NCBI RefSeq assembly: GCF_033958435.1
Contig: NC_134150.1
Span: 39,799,501-39,863,500 of the forward strand
DNA: 64,000 nucleotides
Source of the DNA: Carettochelys insculpta
Taxonomy: Eukaryota; Chordata; Testudines; Carettochelyidae
Reading direction: 5' to 3'
The notes beneath the pieces were generated by a model. It ran no database searches and was not told the DNA's origin. It worked only from the letters and a program-made list of their open reading frames with translations. Numbering within the stretch: the first letter of the stretch is position 1; the number at the start of each line of letters is the position of its first letter. Made by a program: the position numbers and the translations under genes. Positions 1 to 13,332 of this stretch are shown here, in pieces.

Positions 1-134
1 GGGCACCCTCTGCCCACCCCTTCCCAACAGGTGGAGGCTTGGCACCCCATCTCCCCCAGGGCCAGGGCTACCCAAATCAGCATGCGATATCTCCCAGGAG
101 CAGCATGTCATTCGAAATGACTGCAAAGCTGAGG

Positions 135-558
135 CCAGGGGTAGCCAACTTGCGGCTCTTGAGCCACATGTGGCTCTTTGAGCCATTCAGTGTGGCTCCT
201 CCCCAGCGCCGCATGCTGGGAGTGCCGTCTGCCACTCCCTGCCCGCACCCCAGTGCTTGGTGGGAGAAGCACTCTGGTGAGTCACTGGCTTTGAATTAGA
301 GCAGGGGCAGGGGTGAACTGGGGGTGCCTGGCTCTGGGGTAGGGGAGGGACACTGTTTTAAAGCAGGGAGGCTGGGGGTGCCTGACTCTGGGGAAGGCAG
401 TGAGCCATGTATTGTATATTTTTATATATCTACATATCGATCTATATTTATTATATAGATTGATATATAATCAAACATATAATACGTGTCACTTTGCACT
501 CTATCCACCGCTAGTTTGGCTCTTCGTGTCTAACTGGTTGGCCAACCTGGCCTAGGGG
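135..558. mobile_element. Putative hAT-like non-autonomous element with TA-rich core
   Basis: The left end ccaggggtagccaacttgcg and right end ggttggccaacctggcctag form imperfect inverted repeats. The inside holds a TA-rich microsatellite at about 411-480. No transposase is encoded. Confidence 0.5.
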
Positions 559-709
559 ACTAACTCAAGGCATTTGCAGTTTGCATGCAGGAGCTAACAC
601 CTGAGCGTCCCAGTCTGCAGTCACAGCTGGCTGACATCTGCCAGCACTGAGAGGACAAGGAGGATTCATGCTGGAGCCAGCAATCCCCCAGAGGAGAGCA
701 GCGAGCTAC

Positions 710-812
710 CTGTGAACAGCACGGACACATCTAGAGGCTCCTGGAACTCCATGTCCATGATGCGCTCCAAGAAGGACTTGTCCTTCACGTTATAGTCCAT
801 GTCTCTGTACGC
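710..812 (-). CDS. TMEM67-like exon 22 (cytosolic), last exon in window
   Basis: Thirty-four codons plus one base. It contains MDYNVKDKSFLERIMDMEF and QEPLDVSVLFT, matching human MDYFIKDKLLLERILGMEF and MEPMEKSIFYN. The donor is GTAGCT. The remaining C-terminal exons are not found in positions 1-700. Confidence 0.93.
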
Positions 813-1138
813 CTGGGGGAGAAAGGCCGGTGCTGTCGGTGGGGTTAGGAGAAGCAATGATGCATTCGCCAGCCTCACCGTGGTGTCCGAACACCTCAGT
901 GACAGAGAGAGAGGAACATAAGGTTGGCCACACTGGGTCAGACCAATGGCCCCGTCTAGCTCCGGGCTCCCCCTCTCCTCTGTGATAGTGCAGAGAGATG
1001 CCAGAGGTCTGTGTATGCACAGCAAGAGAAACAGTTCTGCCCCTCCCCCTCGAGGGGTTACTGTCTCCCTAAACGGTCCGACGGAAGCATTCACCCCATT
1101 TTACAGGGGGGGCAACTGCAACCACCCATCAGGGCCCA

Positions 1139-1205
1139 GATCCTCAAAGGTATTTAGACTCCTAACTCCCTTTGAAATCAAAGGGAATCAGACACCTAAA
1201 CACCT
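1139..1205. repeat. Short dispersed repeat, copy 1
   Basis: The sequence tcctcaaaggtatttagact followed by cctaactccctttgaaatca recurs at 3420 with about 80 percent identity. It is a dispersed repeat of unknown class, probably an old SINE portion. Confidence 0.6.
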
Positions 1206-2593
1206 TGGAGGAGCTGACCCTAAGTGACTTGGTCAAGGTCACAACGGGAGTGTGTGGCAAAGCCGGGAACAGAAGCCCGGCCCAACACCTGGGCCCGGAC
1301 AGCAGCTTCCTAGCCCGTTTGAGGTGCAGTGGTTCAGCATAGATGTCAGGAGAGGATTCTTTTTCATCCTAAGAGGACTGGTAGAGGATCCCCTTTCCGT
1401 GAAGACCGTGGGGTGTTAGTGAATGGGCAGTTGAAGTTAATGTCTACGCTGGGGCAGATCCTGCATCAGGTCCATGCAGGCAGCTCCCCCAGGCTGCAGT
1501 GGGAGGCATGGCTGAGGATGGCATTTGGCCGCTGAATGGCACCGATTTGATCAGGTAGCACTACAAACCCAGTGACTGCACCTGCCGATCTGCTGCGCGT
1601 GACTTGCTTCGCAGCCTGCAGGAGGTGGAGAGGGTCAGCCGACAAGGGATCCCTGGGAGAGGCTGGCCCAGCCTGGAGCCATTTTACCAGTCCCCACCCC
1701 AGCTCTTTGGGCCCCAGCACCTATACCAGAGCCATTGTCTCTAACCCTACCCTGGACACCAAACCTGGTGCTATGACTGGTTGTTAACGCTGACAGGCAG
1801 AATCGAACCTCGGGCCTCTGGAGCTTAGACCATATGCCTCTTGGGCATGAGATAAAAGACAGCTGGCGGGTGGCTAAGGCTCCAGAGCAGGCTCATTGGG
1901 TCTCCTTTACACCAGTGGAGTCCAATAATAACTCTAGGAGAGCCACACTTGTGGTTATGACCTTGTATATTTGCCACAGCCCCCCCGCCCCTGACTGCCC
2001 TCCCCCACCCCCAAAGACAGGCACCCCCAGCCCACCCCCACCTCCGTTCTAACTGTATGTTCCAGTGACGCCCCGGAGCTCCCGCCGGGGCCATGCCGGG
2101 CTATGGCCACAGGAGCCACGCCGGGGAGACTGCTGCAGAGGCTGCCTCGGCCGCTGCCGCCACACACGCATCCCACCACGTGGCCGGGCACAGGTGCTGA
2201 GCAGCCGCATTTCGCCACACCCGGTGCTCTGTTTGCCACACGCGGCGAATGGGGAGCGTATTGGGCGCTGTGGCTCTAAACGGTCACTCCAGGACTGTCT
2301 GCAGCACTGCAGTGCTGTTTGCTCTCAGATAAGCTTAAAGCCCTTCATGAATATCCTTTAATGACGCCTCAGAACTCCCCAGTGAGAAAGGGACGTTCAC
2401 CCTTATTTTACAGCGGGGGTTCTGCGGCACACAGAGGGGCAGCAACTTACCTAAGGTCGCGCAGTGACTCAGGCCCAGGCAGGAGATGAACCCTGGAGCC
2501 CAGTTTCCAGTCTTTTGCTCCAACCGCTAGTTCCCTTTAAAATCTGAGGGTGGACACAAGGGGATCTCTGGAAAAGGCGAACAATGGACTCAC

Positions 2594-2689
2594 GTGTTCA
2601 AGGAACGAGCTGAGGAATCGATTCAAGGTGTAATAGCTCCTTAGTCGTTGCTCGTGTAGGTTGACCCCAATTCTCTCACCTCTTGGGCC
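2594..2689 (-). CDS. TMEM67-like exon 21 (cytosolic)
   Basis: Thirty-two codons, phase 0 at both ends. It starts GPRGERI and ends RSYYTLNRFLSSFLEH, collinear with human NGPARLL and KAYHMMNKFLGSFIDH. Acceptor tttgcag, donor GTGAGT. Confidence 0.88.
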
Positions 2690-3417
2690 CTGCAAAGGAA
2701 AGTTCCCAGAAGCACTTTCAGCTCCCGGCAGGGGCTCAGGGAGCCCGGCGCTCGGCTTCTGAGGAAAAATAATTTGTTTTCATTCAAATTTTCACTTTGG
2801 CGGCTGGGATATTGGCTCAATTTTCACCTACTGCTTTGGCGCTTTTGCGTTGCGTGACAGACACACACAACTGGGGAGTTTTCAATTATGAACCGCATGC
2901 GCCAAGGTGGAGTTACAAACAGCTGGGCAGCCCTGTCATCCTGACAGGAATGAAATCAAAGGGACTTGCAAACATGCCCTTTGCCTCAGTGAGCCTGAGG
3001 GATGCTGGCGACAGGTTGGGCTGCGCAGAACTCCTCCAGTTGAGATCCCAGATGTGTAGGATGTAGTATTTGCTCATTTGAATTCAAATCAAATGAACAC
3101 AAACCTCAGTTGGCCAAGTGTAAGTGGTTCTGAGCATCAGAATCTGACTTGGGCAAGAACTTGCCTGTCCCAAAGCAGGGCTGACCTGAGAGAGGTGGGG
3201 GATGGGGACCAAGGCAACCCCTCTCAATGCCCCAGGTGTGCGGCCCCGGGGCAACTCTTGTGCCACAATCCCTTCCCTCCCCCGAACCGAGGTTTGGATT
3301 CCAGCCTCCACCTGGGAAGTTCAGCTATGTTTGGATCTGATGTGGAGAAATTCCGTATCTCCAGCCCCAAAATCTCAAGACCCCCTTCCTCCTCTTGTAT
3401 TAAAAGAGATTAGGCTC

Positions 3418-3476
3418 TGCTCCTCAAAGGTATTTAGGCTCCTAACTTCCTTTGGAATCAACGGGATATCTCAATA
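3418..3476. repeat. Short dispersed repeat, copy 2
   Basis: Carries tcctcaaaggtatttaggct and cctaacttcctttggaatca, matching the copy near 1.14 kb in the same orientation. Confidence 0.6.
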
Positions 3477-3892
3477 GCTGCGAAGAAGGTACCAGCCATA
3501 AGGAATACAGAGCCTGTCTCCAAGGCAGCAGCCAGTCATTCATGTGTCACAAAGATTCCGTCTAAATCATCTCTAGTTTTGCCTTGAATGTTGCACAGCG
3601 TTCTCGGTTCGGGTATCTCCTGGAGCACGGCTTGTGCAGAGACGGTTATGGGGAGATGAGCAGTAAGAAGATAAAATGCATTTCACAGCAGGAGATGCAG
3701 TTAGGAGTTCAGGTTACTCCAGCTGTTCTCTCGCATCTTCATTAAAGAAGAGCTGGATTTACCATCATCCGGTTTTTTAGGTGTGATTAGATTGGAAAGG
3801 GTGCCCATGTTGCCCAGTGCCAGCCCGCTCAATCAATCTGGCAATAACAATCCCAGAACCCAACATCGCCGCAAGTTTCTTCTGCTCCTGTC

Positions 3893-4130
3893 CAATGTTC
3901 CTTCTAAATTTTTCCATTCCCCATGTGGAATACATTTTGTTATGCACACGGAAGCACTTGTGGATGTACAACAGGGTTCCCTCTCATTTTTGCCGTGAAT
4001 GATTGGAACAAATTGTTATGTGCCCCAAGGCAGCTGTGGGTGTGCACCACCAGGAGAAAAACATGCTGCTGGCTGCAGGCAGCGGGGAGCGCTCTGCTAA
4101 TCACCTGGGCACAACTTAAAGGCAACACTG
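3893..4130. repeat. TIR element (GTTCCCT family), copy 1
   Basis: Contains aatgttccttctaaattttt, attttgttatgcacac, gtgcaccaccaggagaaa and ctctgctaatcacctggg. The first part is repeated internally (gttccctctcatttttgcc), suggesting a partial tandem copy. Confidence 0.6.
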
Positions 4131-4199
4131 CTCCTGTCTGAGAAATCTCAGGAGTGGGGGGATTTCAACCCAATCCTTGCAAAGCAGAGCAGCTCTAGA

Positions 4200-4757
4200 G
4201 AAGTAGTTATTCCTCTTTATTCGGCACTGGTGAGGCCACATCTGGAATATCGTGTCCAGTTTTGGGCCCCCCAGTATAGAAAGGATGTGGATGTGCTGGA
4301 GCAGGTTCAGCGAAGGGCAACAAAAATGATTAAGGGTCTGGAGCACAAGACCTATGAGGAGAGGCTGAGGGATTTGGGCTTGTTTAGTTTACAGAAGAGA
4401 AGACTTAGAGGTGATTTAATAGCAGCCTTCAACTTCCTGAAGGGGAGCTCTAAAGAGGAGAGTGAGAAACTGTTCTCAGTGGTGTCAGATGGCAGAACAA
4501 GGAGCAATGGTCTGAAGTTGAAGAGGGAGAGGTGTAGGTTAGACATTAGGAAAAACTACTTCACCAGGCAGGTGATGAAGCACTGGAATGCGTTGCCTAA
4601 AGAGGTGGTGGATTCTCCATCCCTTGAGGTTTTTAAGTCCCGGCTGGACAAGGTCCTGTCTGGGATGACTTAGTGGGGGTTGATCCTGCTTGAAGCAGGG
4701 GGCTGGACTAGATGACCTCCTGGGGTCTCTTCCAGCCCTGTGATTCTGTGAACAGTA
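4200..4757 (+). mobile_element. CR1 LINE, 5'-truncated 3' end
   Basis: An open frame across 4230-4673 encodes the C-terminal CR1 ORF2 segment, with [36 protein letters not shown] and [19 protein letters not shown]. It is followed by the conserved CR1 tail (gactagatgacctcctgggg) and the end cctgtgattctgtg. The remaining ORF is uninterrupted, so the copy is fairly young. It lies antisense to the TMEM67-like gene in the intron beside exon 20. Confidence 0.92.
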
Positions 4758-4791
4758 AGGCGTCTACGCAGCCCGGCAAAGGAGAAAATAC

Positions 4792-4908
4792 CTCCATCAG
4801 GGGCTGTGTTATCTTGTCGTATAACTGTCTGACTCTGTCCGTGAGAAGCACCTCGAAGGTCTGAATGTCAGAGTTGGCCTCCAGGCCTCTCCGAGGGCAC
4901 AGGTTCTC
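4792..4908 (-). CDS. TMEM67-like exon 20 (cytosolic)
   Basis: Thirty-nine codons, phase 0 at both ends. It begins ENLCPRRGLEANSDIQTFE and contains RVRQLYDKI, like human ENLCSQRGLVPNTDGQTFE and QMRQHYDRI. The donor GTATTT is followed about 35 bases later by an antisense CR1 insertion. Confidence 0.92.
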
Positions 4909-5252
4909 CTGCCAAGGGAGACAAATGGCAGGTAAGCAGGGAAAGGCAATAACACTGACATCGTATGTCCCAAGATCCCACAGCCCTCTACAGAGCGATT
5001 CCAGTCTCTACATCCAGAGTGGCATCCACCATCACACGGTAGGCGGGTGAACCTGGGGCTGGGGGATGCAAGCCCCAGCCCCACCCCTGCTGCCCCAGGC
5101 CCCACCCCTCCCACGCAGGTCCCCTGGGGAGTCAAGCCTCCTCTCCTCCCCTTTAGGGGCAGACTCCCTCCTGCCAGCCAGAGGTGTGCGTCCCCAGCCT
5201 CCCCCAACACCAGACCAGGAGGTGCACAGAACCATGAAGCCCCAGAGCACTA

Positions 5253-5993
<741 letters not shown>

Positions 5994-6673
5994 TCACGGC
6001 AGTGAGTCAACCCAGAGCCAGTGGAGCTGTGGAAGAAAGGGACGGAGAGAGGGTTACTCACTCATTTCCTTCTCCACCTCACACCTGTTCATTTTCATGT
6101 GTCAGCAGAATAAAAGAACAAAACAGCCTCTCTGGACACCTGGCAATCCAGGAGTGAATGTGGATACAGAAGAGGATTCCTCGCCATAAAGAGAAAGCTG
6201 ATATATTTTATTAAGTACCCAGTGGATGAGGGTCATCACCCTCCACTGCCCCCAGCCCTTTGGGGGCACCCTGTCAAGCTGGGCCGGGGCGCTTTGTGCC
6301 GGCGTGAAATCCACTCGCACCCCGCAGTGTGTGTGCACCTGCAGATGCAGGCTGAGCTGCCCAAGATTTGTGCACTGTGCAAATGTCAGGTTTGTGTGCA
6401 CAGCCTGGGTGCATGCCCAGGGTTTGTGCACGCACCTGAGGGGAGCCTGGCTGGAAACCAAGCTCTTTCCTAGTTGAGTGGAAAGTAAATTAGGAGCTTA
6501 GAGTTCTCTCTTTTAGTTGACAAGGGGGTTATTAGGGAGACAAAGAAACAACACCGTTTTACAAGATAATTTGCATCTTAACAGCACCCCTTTGAGCGTT
6601 CAGTTGGTGTAAATTGGTGCAGCTCCATTGACTTTAATGCAGGGGCTGACTCAGTGTGTGTGGTTTGATGCTA

Positions 6674-6805
<132 letters not shown>

Positions 6806-7064
6806 TTACTTAGCAGGCCTTTCACACAGCACATCCTGGGAAGCAAGACAATGTAAAGTTTCCTTTCCTCCCTTCCACCCATCTTTTTAGGGGTCCTTAG
6901 TGTGGTCCTCCACTGTGGCCTAGGAGGTGGTGCTTTCGCCCTCCAGACCAACAGGTCCCAAATTCAAGTCCCACTCAAGTACCTAGGCTTGTAGCCACTC
7001 CTGAAGGCTGTTCCTGCACTTCTGACATTAGGGCAACATTGGTGATTAAAAAAAAAATGAAGAT

Positions 7065-7268
7065 ATACCTATCTCATAGAGCCGGAAGGGACCTTGAGTG
7101 GCCACTGAACCCAATCTCCTGCCCTCTTGGTAGGACCTATCAACATCCCCTGGCAGGGTTTTTTTTTAAAATCTCTTTGCCCCAGATCCCTAAATGGCCT
7201 GATCAAGGATGGCGCTCAAAACCCAGAGGATAACAGGCCAATGCTTAAACCACTGAGCTATCCCTGCC
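7065..7268 (-). mobile_element. tRNA-derived SINE with CR1-like tail
   Basis: On the minus strand the head reads atagctcagtggtttaagca, a pol III A-box, followed by a B-box-like tgggttttgagcgccatcc. The far end (low coordinates) carries ggaagggacc, as in CR1 tails. This is the turtle CryI-type composition: tRNA head, LINE-CR1 tail. Confidence 0.75.
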
Positions 7269-7543
7269 CATTGGACAGTGACCCGATAGGTCTTTTCTTT
7301 CTCTACACTCCATTATTCACGCGATAGAGAGAGAACTGAAAGGCACCTGATTAAGGGTACCACTTCTCTGATGAAATGCTAAAGTCTTCTACCCACCTCT
7401 GGACTGCCTAAGATGGTGGAGATTAACCCCAGGCCTTTGGGGGAACTTTGATATCTGGCTGAGCCTCCCCGCCTCTCAAGAAGGGCCTGATTCTGGCTGC
7501 TCCTGCCTCTACGTTTCACCCAACACGACAGGCTGACAGTAAC

Positions 7544-7684
7544 CTGTGCAATCCCCACGGCCAACCAGAGAGAAGCGGCAATCCCAAATCGAAGGATTGG
7601 GCTCCAGGCAGCCAGGTAGGCATCAGTGGCAGGGTGGAGATCCAGGTTCAGATCTCGTGAGGCAATGTTCTTCAAGCCCACCAC
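7544..7684 (-). CDS. TMEM67-like exon 17: membrane span
   Basis: Forty-seven codons, phase 0 at both ends. It begins VVGLKNIASRDL and ends LRFGIAASLWLAVGIAQ, like human VVGFKNLAL and LRYAVSAALWLAIGIIQ. The donor GTTACT is a weaker match than the others. Confidence 0.92.
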
Positions 7685-8904
7685 CTGGAATAAAACCAGA
7701 GCAAGTCAATCAGAGCCCCTTTGTGGGGTGAGTTCTCCAGGCTCTGTGAGACCCATAAGCCCTCTGTAGGGTGCAGATCCTGGAGAGTTACAGTAAACTT
7801 GGACTAGTCACTGAATTCCTAACCCTTCTGCAAAAGTCTCCAACACATCAGACATGCGGTCCCAAGGAAATGGGCAGGGAACAGATAGGTTCCTGCTTTC
7901 TAAGCTCCTGGGACCAAATTTGCAACCAGCCACCAGAGAAGACAGAAAGCCAGTGTGCCCTAGTGCGCCACTCTGGCAAGAAGGAACCACTGGGGTGGGG
8001 CGCTCAGCGGCAAGACAAGGCCCAGCTGCCCCCAGCCAGGTTCCTGGGGATTCCTGCAGGCTGCAGTGCTAAGCAGTAGGCAGGTGAAAGGGACTAGCTG
8101 GGGATGTACCCCATACCGGTCTGGGACTGCCCAACCTTCCAGCCTCCTGCTCCTGCACCATCTGGGGGGGGGAGGGACCTGCAGATGCACTTACCAGGGC
8201 TCTGCTATTTTCCTTCCCCTTCCCCTGACTATTAGGGAGCGAGGGGAAGTTCACAGCTTGCTGCATTCTTCTTAGTCCCAGCCGTCAAGGGGAGGGGAAG
8301 AGAAGTGAGTCAAACAAACTGTGCACTTTCCCCTTGCTCCCTGATCATCAGGGAAGGGGGAAGTGCAGCAGCATTTTGGTGTGTGTGGCTCAGACCCTCT
8401 GCACTTACCCTTGCATAACCCTCAGCCCTCTGACTTAAGTCTCTCCACCTTCAGCCCCCTTCCCTGACTCCTGCACCCCTGCAACTCCTGCCCTGAGCCC
8501 CTACACTCCCAGCCCCTTGCCCTGAATCCCACACTCCCCCCATACCTCCACTCCCCCGTCCTGAGTCCCCCACACACCTCAACCCCCTGCCCTGAGCTCC
8601 CCCCCCGCACTCCATCCCACACCTGCATTTCTTACAGGTGTTGTTGTATCACAACCTCCTTTCAGTTCAAAAGTACCTGTAAGAAACTTAACTTACTTTC
8701 ACCCCTGCTGGTCTCTAAATCAGTGCCCACAATTTTGCATGCACAACACTTTTTCCTGTGCAAAAACTCCCACCTTTGCCCATGCGAATGGTGTGTGCAA
8801 TTAAATGCTCAAATGCATAAACAAAGGTAGTTGCAGAGGCATGAAACTGGAGGTGCAAAGGCAGAGATTGCTTCTGGGAAAGATCTGACCCAATCAACAG
8901 GAGT

Positions 8905-9105
8905 CTCACATGCGTATCTCCTAGAACTGGAAGGGACCTCAGGAGGTCATGGAGTCCAGTTCCCTTCCTTCTCAGCAAGACCAAGCACCATCCTTTTTTC
9001 AATCTATTTGCCCCAGATGCCTAAATGACTTCCTTGAGGACTGAGCTCACAACCCTGGGTTTAGCAGGCTACTGCTCAAACCACTGAGCTACCATCTCCT
9101 CTCAC
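8905..9105 (-). mobile_element. tRNA-derived SINE with CR1-like tail
   Basis: Second copy of the SINE at 7.1 kb. Minus-strand head ggtagctcagtggtttgagc, B-box region gggttgtgagctcagtcctc, and tail complementary to gaactggaagggacctcagg. Same orientation, 1.8 kb away. Confidence 0.78.
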
Positions 9106-9661
9106 AGCCCAACTGTTGCCAGGCTCTGAAAGGTCCATACGCAGTGTACCAGACTACAAAGAATTACAAAACCTCGCTCCTTAATTAGGATTAGACACAA
9201 TGGACACAATTCCTCAGAGCCTCACTTCCAGCTTTGTCTCCTTTCTTTACTAATGAGCATAACCAGGCTGAATCTTTCTCCCCACAGTGCACAGAGCCAT
9301 CTCGTGGCAGAGTGCTCCCACTGCATACGCCTCTTGGTCTATCGAGGGCACGTCACTGATGCTGATGCTGCAGCCTGCTTGGAAAGCTTTGTCCCGGGAA
9401 ACCTTCTGCCTCACTGGTCAGACGGGTTGGAATTAAAATACAGAACACGTCTCGCCTGCCCTGAAACCTGACCCAAAACTCAGCTGAAACTTCAAACCAT
9501 TCTTTATTTCCCCTCTGGGACCAAGGATGGTGGAAGAATTGTCCCATGGTGTCACATGCAGAATTATACCCTTTTAGAGCACCAGGATATGGGTGGGGCA
9601 CAGCCAGATCCCAGAGGTTGCTCTCTTCCTCCAGGGGTACATCTCCCCACCTCCCCAGTAC

Positions 9662-9792
9662 CTCCAGGAGCAGCAACACTGCAAACAGCTGAAGCGATGG
9701 ATTTGATTTCCTACAAGTCTGCATCTCGTTCCATTCATTGGCTACCAGGAAAGTTCTCCAAACGCTCACAGAGGAAGTGGCCTTCTGCCCTC
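9662..9792 (-). CDS. TMEM67-like exon 16
   Basis: Two bases plus 43 codons. It contains SVSVWRTFLVANEWNEMQ, close to human PVSIWRTYFVANEWNEIQ, then the hydrophobic LQLFAVLLLLE. The acceptor has a strong tract (gttttcctcttag) and the donor is GTACTG. This motif alone identifies the family. Confidence 0.95.
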
Positions 9793-10529
9793 CTAAGAGG
9801 AAAACAACACACGGATTTCAATTTGCTTTCTTTTAAAAAGCAGCGCAGGTGTCTTGGGCACAGAGTACCGCGCAGTTGGGTTTCCCTGTGCCTCGCTTCC
9901 ATTAATTGACTGCTCCTGATACGAAATCTTTGCAATCAGAGGTGAGCTGGCTCCCAAAAATAGCCGCCTGCCAAGCTGCTGCTGATTTCCCAGAAGTGCA
10001 GAGGATCTGGAAATGCTTTATAAACACTAATTAGCCAAGTCAGCAGCAAAACAGCCCTGGCTGTACAGCAGGGATGATCATGGTGTTTTTCAAGAAAGGG
10101 CCTCTCTCCTTCTGGGGCTTTGACTTTTGACACTTGGTGGGAGGGACTTTTGAGAAGCTCCCAAATCACGTAGGCACAAGTCAATGGGATTGTGCTTCTA
10201 AAGCACTTGCGCCCGGGTTTTAAAAGTTGTTAGGTAACGTTGCAGTTAGAGCTGCAGAGCCCCGCAGAGGATTGAAGCACCTTCAGCTTTTTGGAAAATG
10301 AAATTTCGAGCCTGCTGGACTGAGTGTAGTTAAGCACAGGGGTGAAATCCTGGCTCTGGAAGTCAATGGCAGAACTCCCACTGACCTTAGCAGGGTCAAG
10401 AGTTCACTCAAGGTGAAACTGAGCACCTAAAAATGGAGGTAAGCCCAAGGCAACATCTGAAAATCTAAGGGGGCATCCACATGGAAGTCAGACAACCTAA
10501 CTAGCTCAAATAGCACTACAGGTCTCACC

Positions 10530-10880
10530 TCCTAAAACCAGCACTCTCTGCTCCAGCAACATCCCTCATCTAGCAGAACCAGGGTTGCTCCTGGACCAGA
10601 CACCCAAGGCAGCAGGGCAATCCAAGCTGGCCTCCTGGCAGTCCCATAGCGGGCAGTGGAGCTGGGCCAGAGGCAGAAGCCCTGCAGAGGGCCAGAACTG
10701 GAGCACAAGTGTTTGGCATCCCCTAGCAGCCACACAGGCTAGGCAGCCACAGCTTGAGGGCCAGCGAGATCAGCCAGGGGCCGGGGGCAGCATTAACCTT
10801 CCTTGATCCAGCAATATTCCTCCTTCAGGACCACTGAGTTCCTGAGGGTGCCGGATCAGTAACAGTACAACCTGTACCAC
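10530..10880. mobile_element. Putative Tigger-like MITE, diverged
   Basis: Carries ctctgctccagcaacatccc on the left and gagggtgccggatcagtaac with acaacctgta on the right, related to the 17.07-17.40 kb element. Limits are uncertain. Confidence 0.3.
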
Positions 10881-12068
10881 ACAGCTGCAACAACACAGGC
10901 AAACCAGAGCACAAACCTGGGCTCCAGACAGGCTTGGACAGCCCATGCTGTCCTCTGGGAGGCTGCAGCTTCACTGCTACTGGTAATGGACAGATTTAAA
11001 CCGAAGCAAGCTTGTGTACGGCAGCAGCACCATCGACACACTGAGTGACTTCCCTGAGGCTGCCCGGTGTATCACCCACTCAGTCAGGAAGAGAACCCAG
11101 GAGTTCAGGCATGCCCTGCCCCCAGCCCTACAAGATCCACTCTCCCCTGCTGGCTAAGAGGAGAGGCACCAGGGAGCATCGCATGGGTATTTCTGCCATG
11201 TTGACATAAAATCTTTGAACTCTTGAAAAGAAGCAGAAACACCACGTGTGGGGCTCATGCTCTGTGTGCAAGGGACCAAGGTCTGCTCACAAAGCAGGTC
11301 CAGCTTCTCTGTGCTGGAACAGATGCTTCCAATGCAATCAGTGAAGAGAGGGGAGCAGCCCCTGGGGGACAACAGTACCGGCCCACAGGCAGCCGCAAAC
11401 CTGGGACCTCTGGAGCTTCGTGCAGGTGCCTGGACAGTGTGAGCGCACAGGCAGCTGGCTCTTGGCTTAGGCTGCAGAGAAGACTCCGTCTTTCTCTGTG
11501 ACGTGGTCTAGGTGCCACCACGTGGGACAGGGAACCACACCTAGGTGTGTGGGTTACACGAGGAAGAAGCAGAGGACTCTGAGAAGGGAAGCCCTGGTGA
11601 GAATCTGCCAGGAAAGGTCAGGGCGTGCCAAGGTCTCAGGGGAAAGCTGCTGAGAGTACCCCGCAGGTCCTCTCTGAAAGGAGGCAGAGTTATCAGGAAG
11701 CCCTTGGAGGACTAGCCAGCCGTTCTTCCGGAGCAACGGGTCAAGGCCAGAGAAGGCTGACAGCAGCAGAGAGAGGCACACGGGGAGGGACGCCAGCTGG
11801 GCAGAGCCTGGACAGCGGGGGCTGTATGTGGTGTATTGCCTGGATTATAGTATTGAGACTTTATGTGTATGGACCTTTCTTCTACCATAACTTAACCCTC
11901 CAGGGAAAATGTGTTTGGACTATTTCTGGAGCCTCAGCAGGAGGGAAACCGAGGCAGGCGTGTCTGTCATGCTGTGGCCTGCCATAGGAGGTAGCTCCTG
12001 TCAGGGCTGCTCTACCACAGGGTGGTTTGCGCACACAGAGGGCACAGGGAGGGGAAGGTGGAACTGAC

Positions 12069-12171
12069 CTGCGGTTGATTTAAAGACGGCTTTCTCCTTT
12101 GGCTTTTCCCAGTCGATTAAGAAGATGGAGATTGTTAGCTGGGTGATGATGAGGTGAAGCAGGTCCAAGGC
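12069..12171 (-). CDS. TMEM67-like exon 15
   Basis: Thirty-four codons plus one base. It contains LHLIITQLTISIFLIDWEKP, matching human [20 protein letters not shown]: a span followed by the conserved cytosolic acidic/Trp motif. Acceptor tttcag, donor GTCAGT. Confidence 0.93.
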
Positions 12172-12194
12172 CTGAAATAAGAGCAGCCAGAAAA

Positions 12195-12835
12195 GTTTAG
12201 GTCAAGGGTCTCAGACTCAGTTTACCGTCAGGCCAGTGCCAGGCCTCAAGCCTAGTGGGCCAATAACGTTATTGAGGAACTTTCATCCCCTCCCCGCCTA
12301 TCCACAGCTCTAGGAGGGAGTTGGGGTTGGGGAGGGGTGCAGCTCTGGGAGGGAGTTTGGGGGATGGATGGAGGTGTGGGGAGAGGGTGTGGGCTCTGGG
12401 AGGGAGTGTGCCTCTTATGTAGGGCACAGCCCCTTCTGGCAGTGGCTCTCCGGGGCAGCAGGTCCCCCTCTCCCCCGCATTGGGTCTCCTGGCCCTGCCT
12501 GCAGGCCTGTACACTCCTTCCCCCCACCCCACACCCCATCCATGCATCTCTCAGCCCTGTCTGCTGCTCCTGGGTGATTTAACCCCCCCCCGAAGCCCCC
12601 CGCTACCACACAGAGGAGCTAGAGCGGCCTCCAGCTGCGAGCTCCGTGCTGCTGCAGGCACATACCTGCGGCCCGGGTGAACGTGTGTCTCCACATGCTG
12701 CTCCGAACAACTGGAGCAGGGCACAGCCGCCTCTCCTCCCAGGGCCACAGGGACCCGTGCGGGCAGCCACGCGGGCCGCATTACATCACTTTGGGAAACT
12801 ACTTTGTGGGCCGGATTGTGGAACGGCTCAGGCAG
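12195..12835. mobile_element. Putative hAT-like non-autonomous element
   Basis: Starts gtcaagggtctcagactcag and ends in a cttt...gtgggccggattgtgg block, typical of hAT-derived elements that carry gggccg near both ends. The GC-rich interior accounts for spurious open frames at 12.2-12.7 kb. Limits approximate. Confidence 0.35.
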
Positions 12836-13332
12836 TAGAGAGCCCGCAGGCCACGAGCCTGAATCATTACCAGACCTCCAATCATCATCCCTCTCCCTCT
12901 GTCCAGGGCCAGCTCAGCCAGACTTGGGTCCCCTCTGTGCAGCTGTTGCTTTAGGAGATGGGACGGGAGGCGCATTGCAAAAGCCGAGGTCTCCTCCCCG
13001 CTGCTCCCAGCTCCTCAGGGAGGCGAGGCAGTCCCCAGGGCAGAAGAGCGGTGCAGGTAGCACGCTAACTCTGCAGGGAATGACGGACGTGCTGCGGGGA
13101 GGGTGTCTGGGGAGGGAGCTCAGTGCGCTGTGACCCACACGCCAAAGCATGCGCCACCGCACCAGAACTGCAACTCGCGGCCACGGTCGGTGGCTACAGG
13201 GCTAGTAAGCCTGCCTGAGCTGACCCTGCCGTTCGCCAGGGGACCCAGGGTGCTGCTCAAAATACAAGCCAAAGGCCGTGGCTAACAGATATAAGCTGTG
13301 AGATGAACCTGTGAGAGCTCAGAGGGGTACCC

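Noticed and set aside
4230..4673. A 147-codon plus-strand open frame
   Set aside because: It is the C-terminal CR1 ORF2 protein of a truncated LINE, not a host gene.
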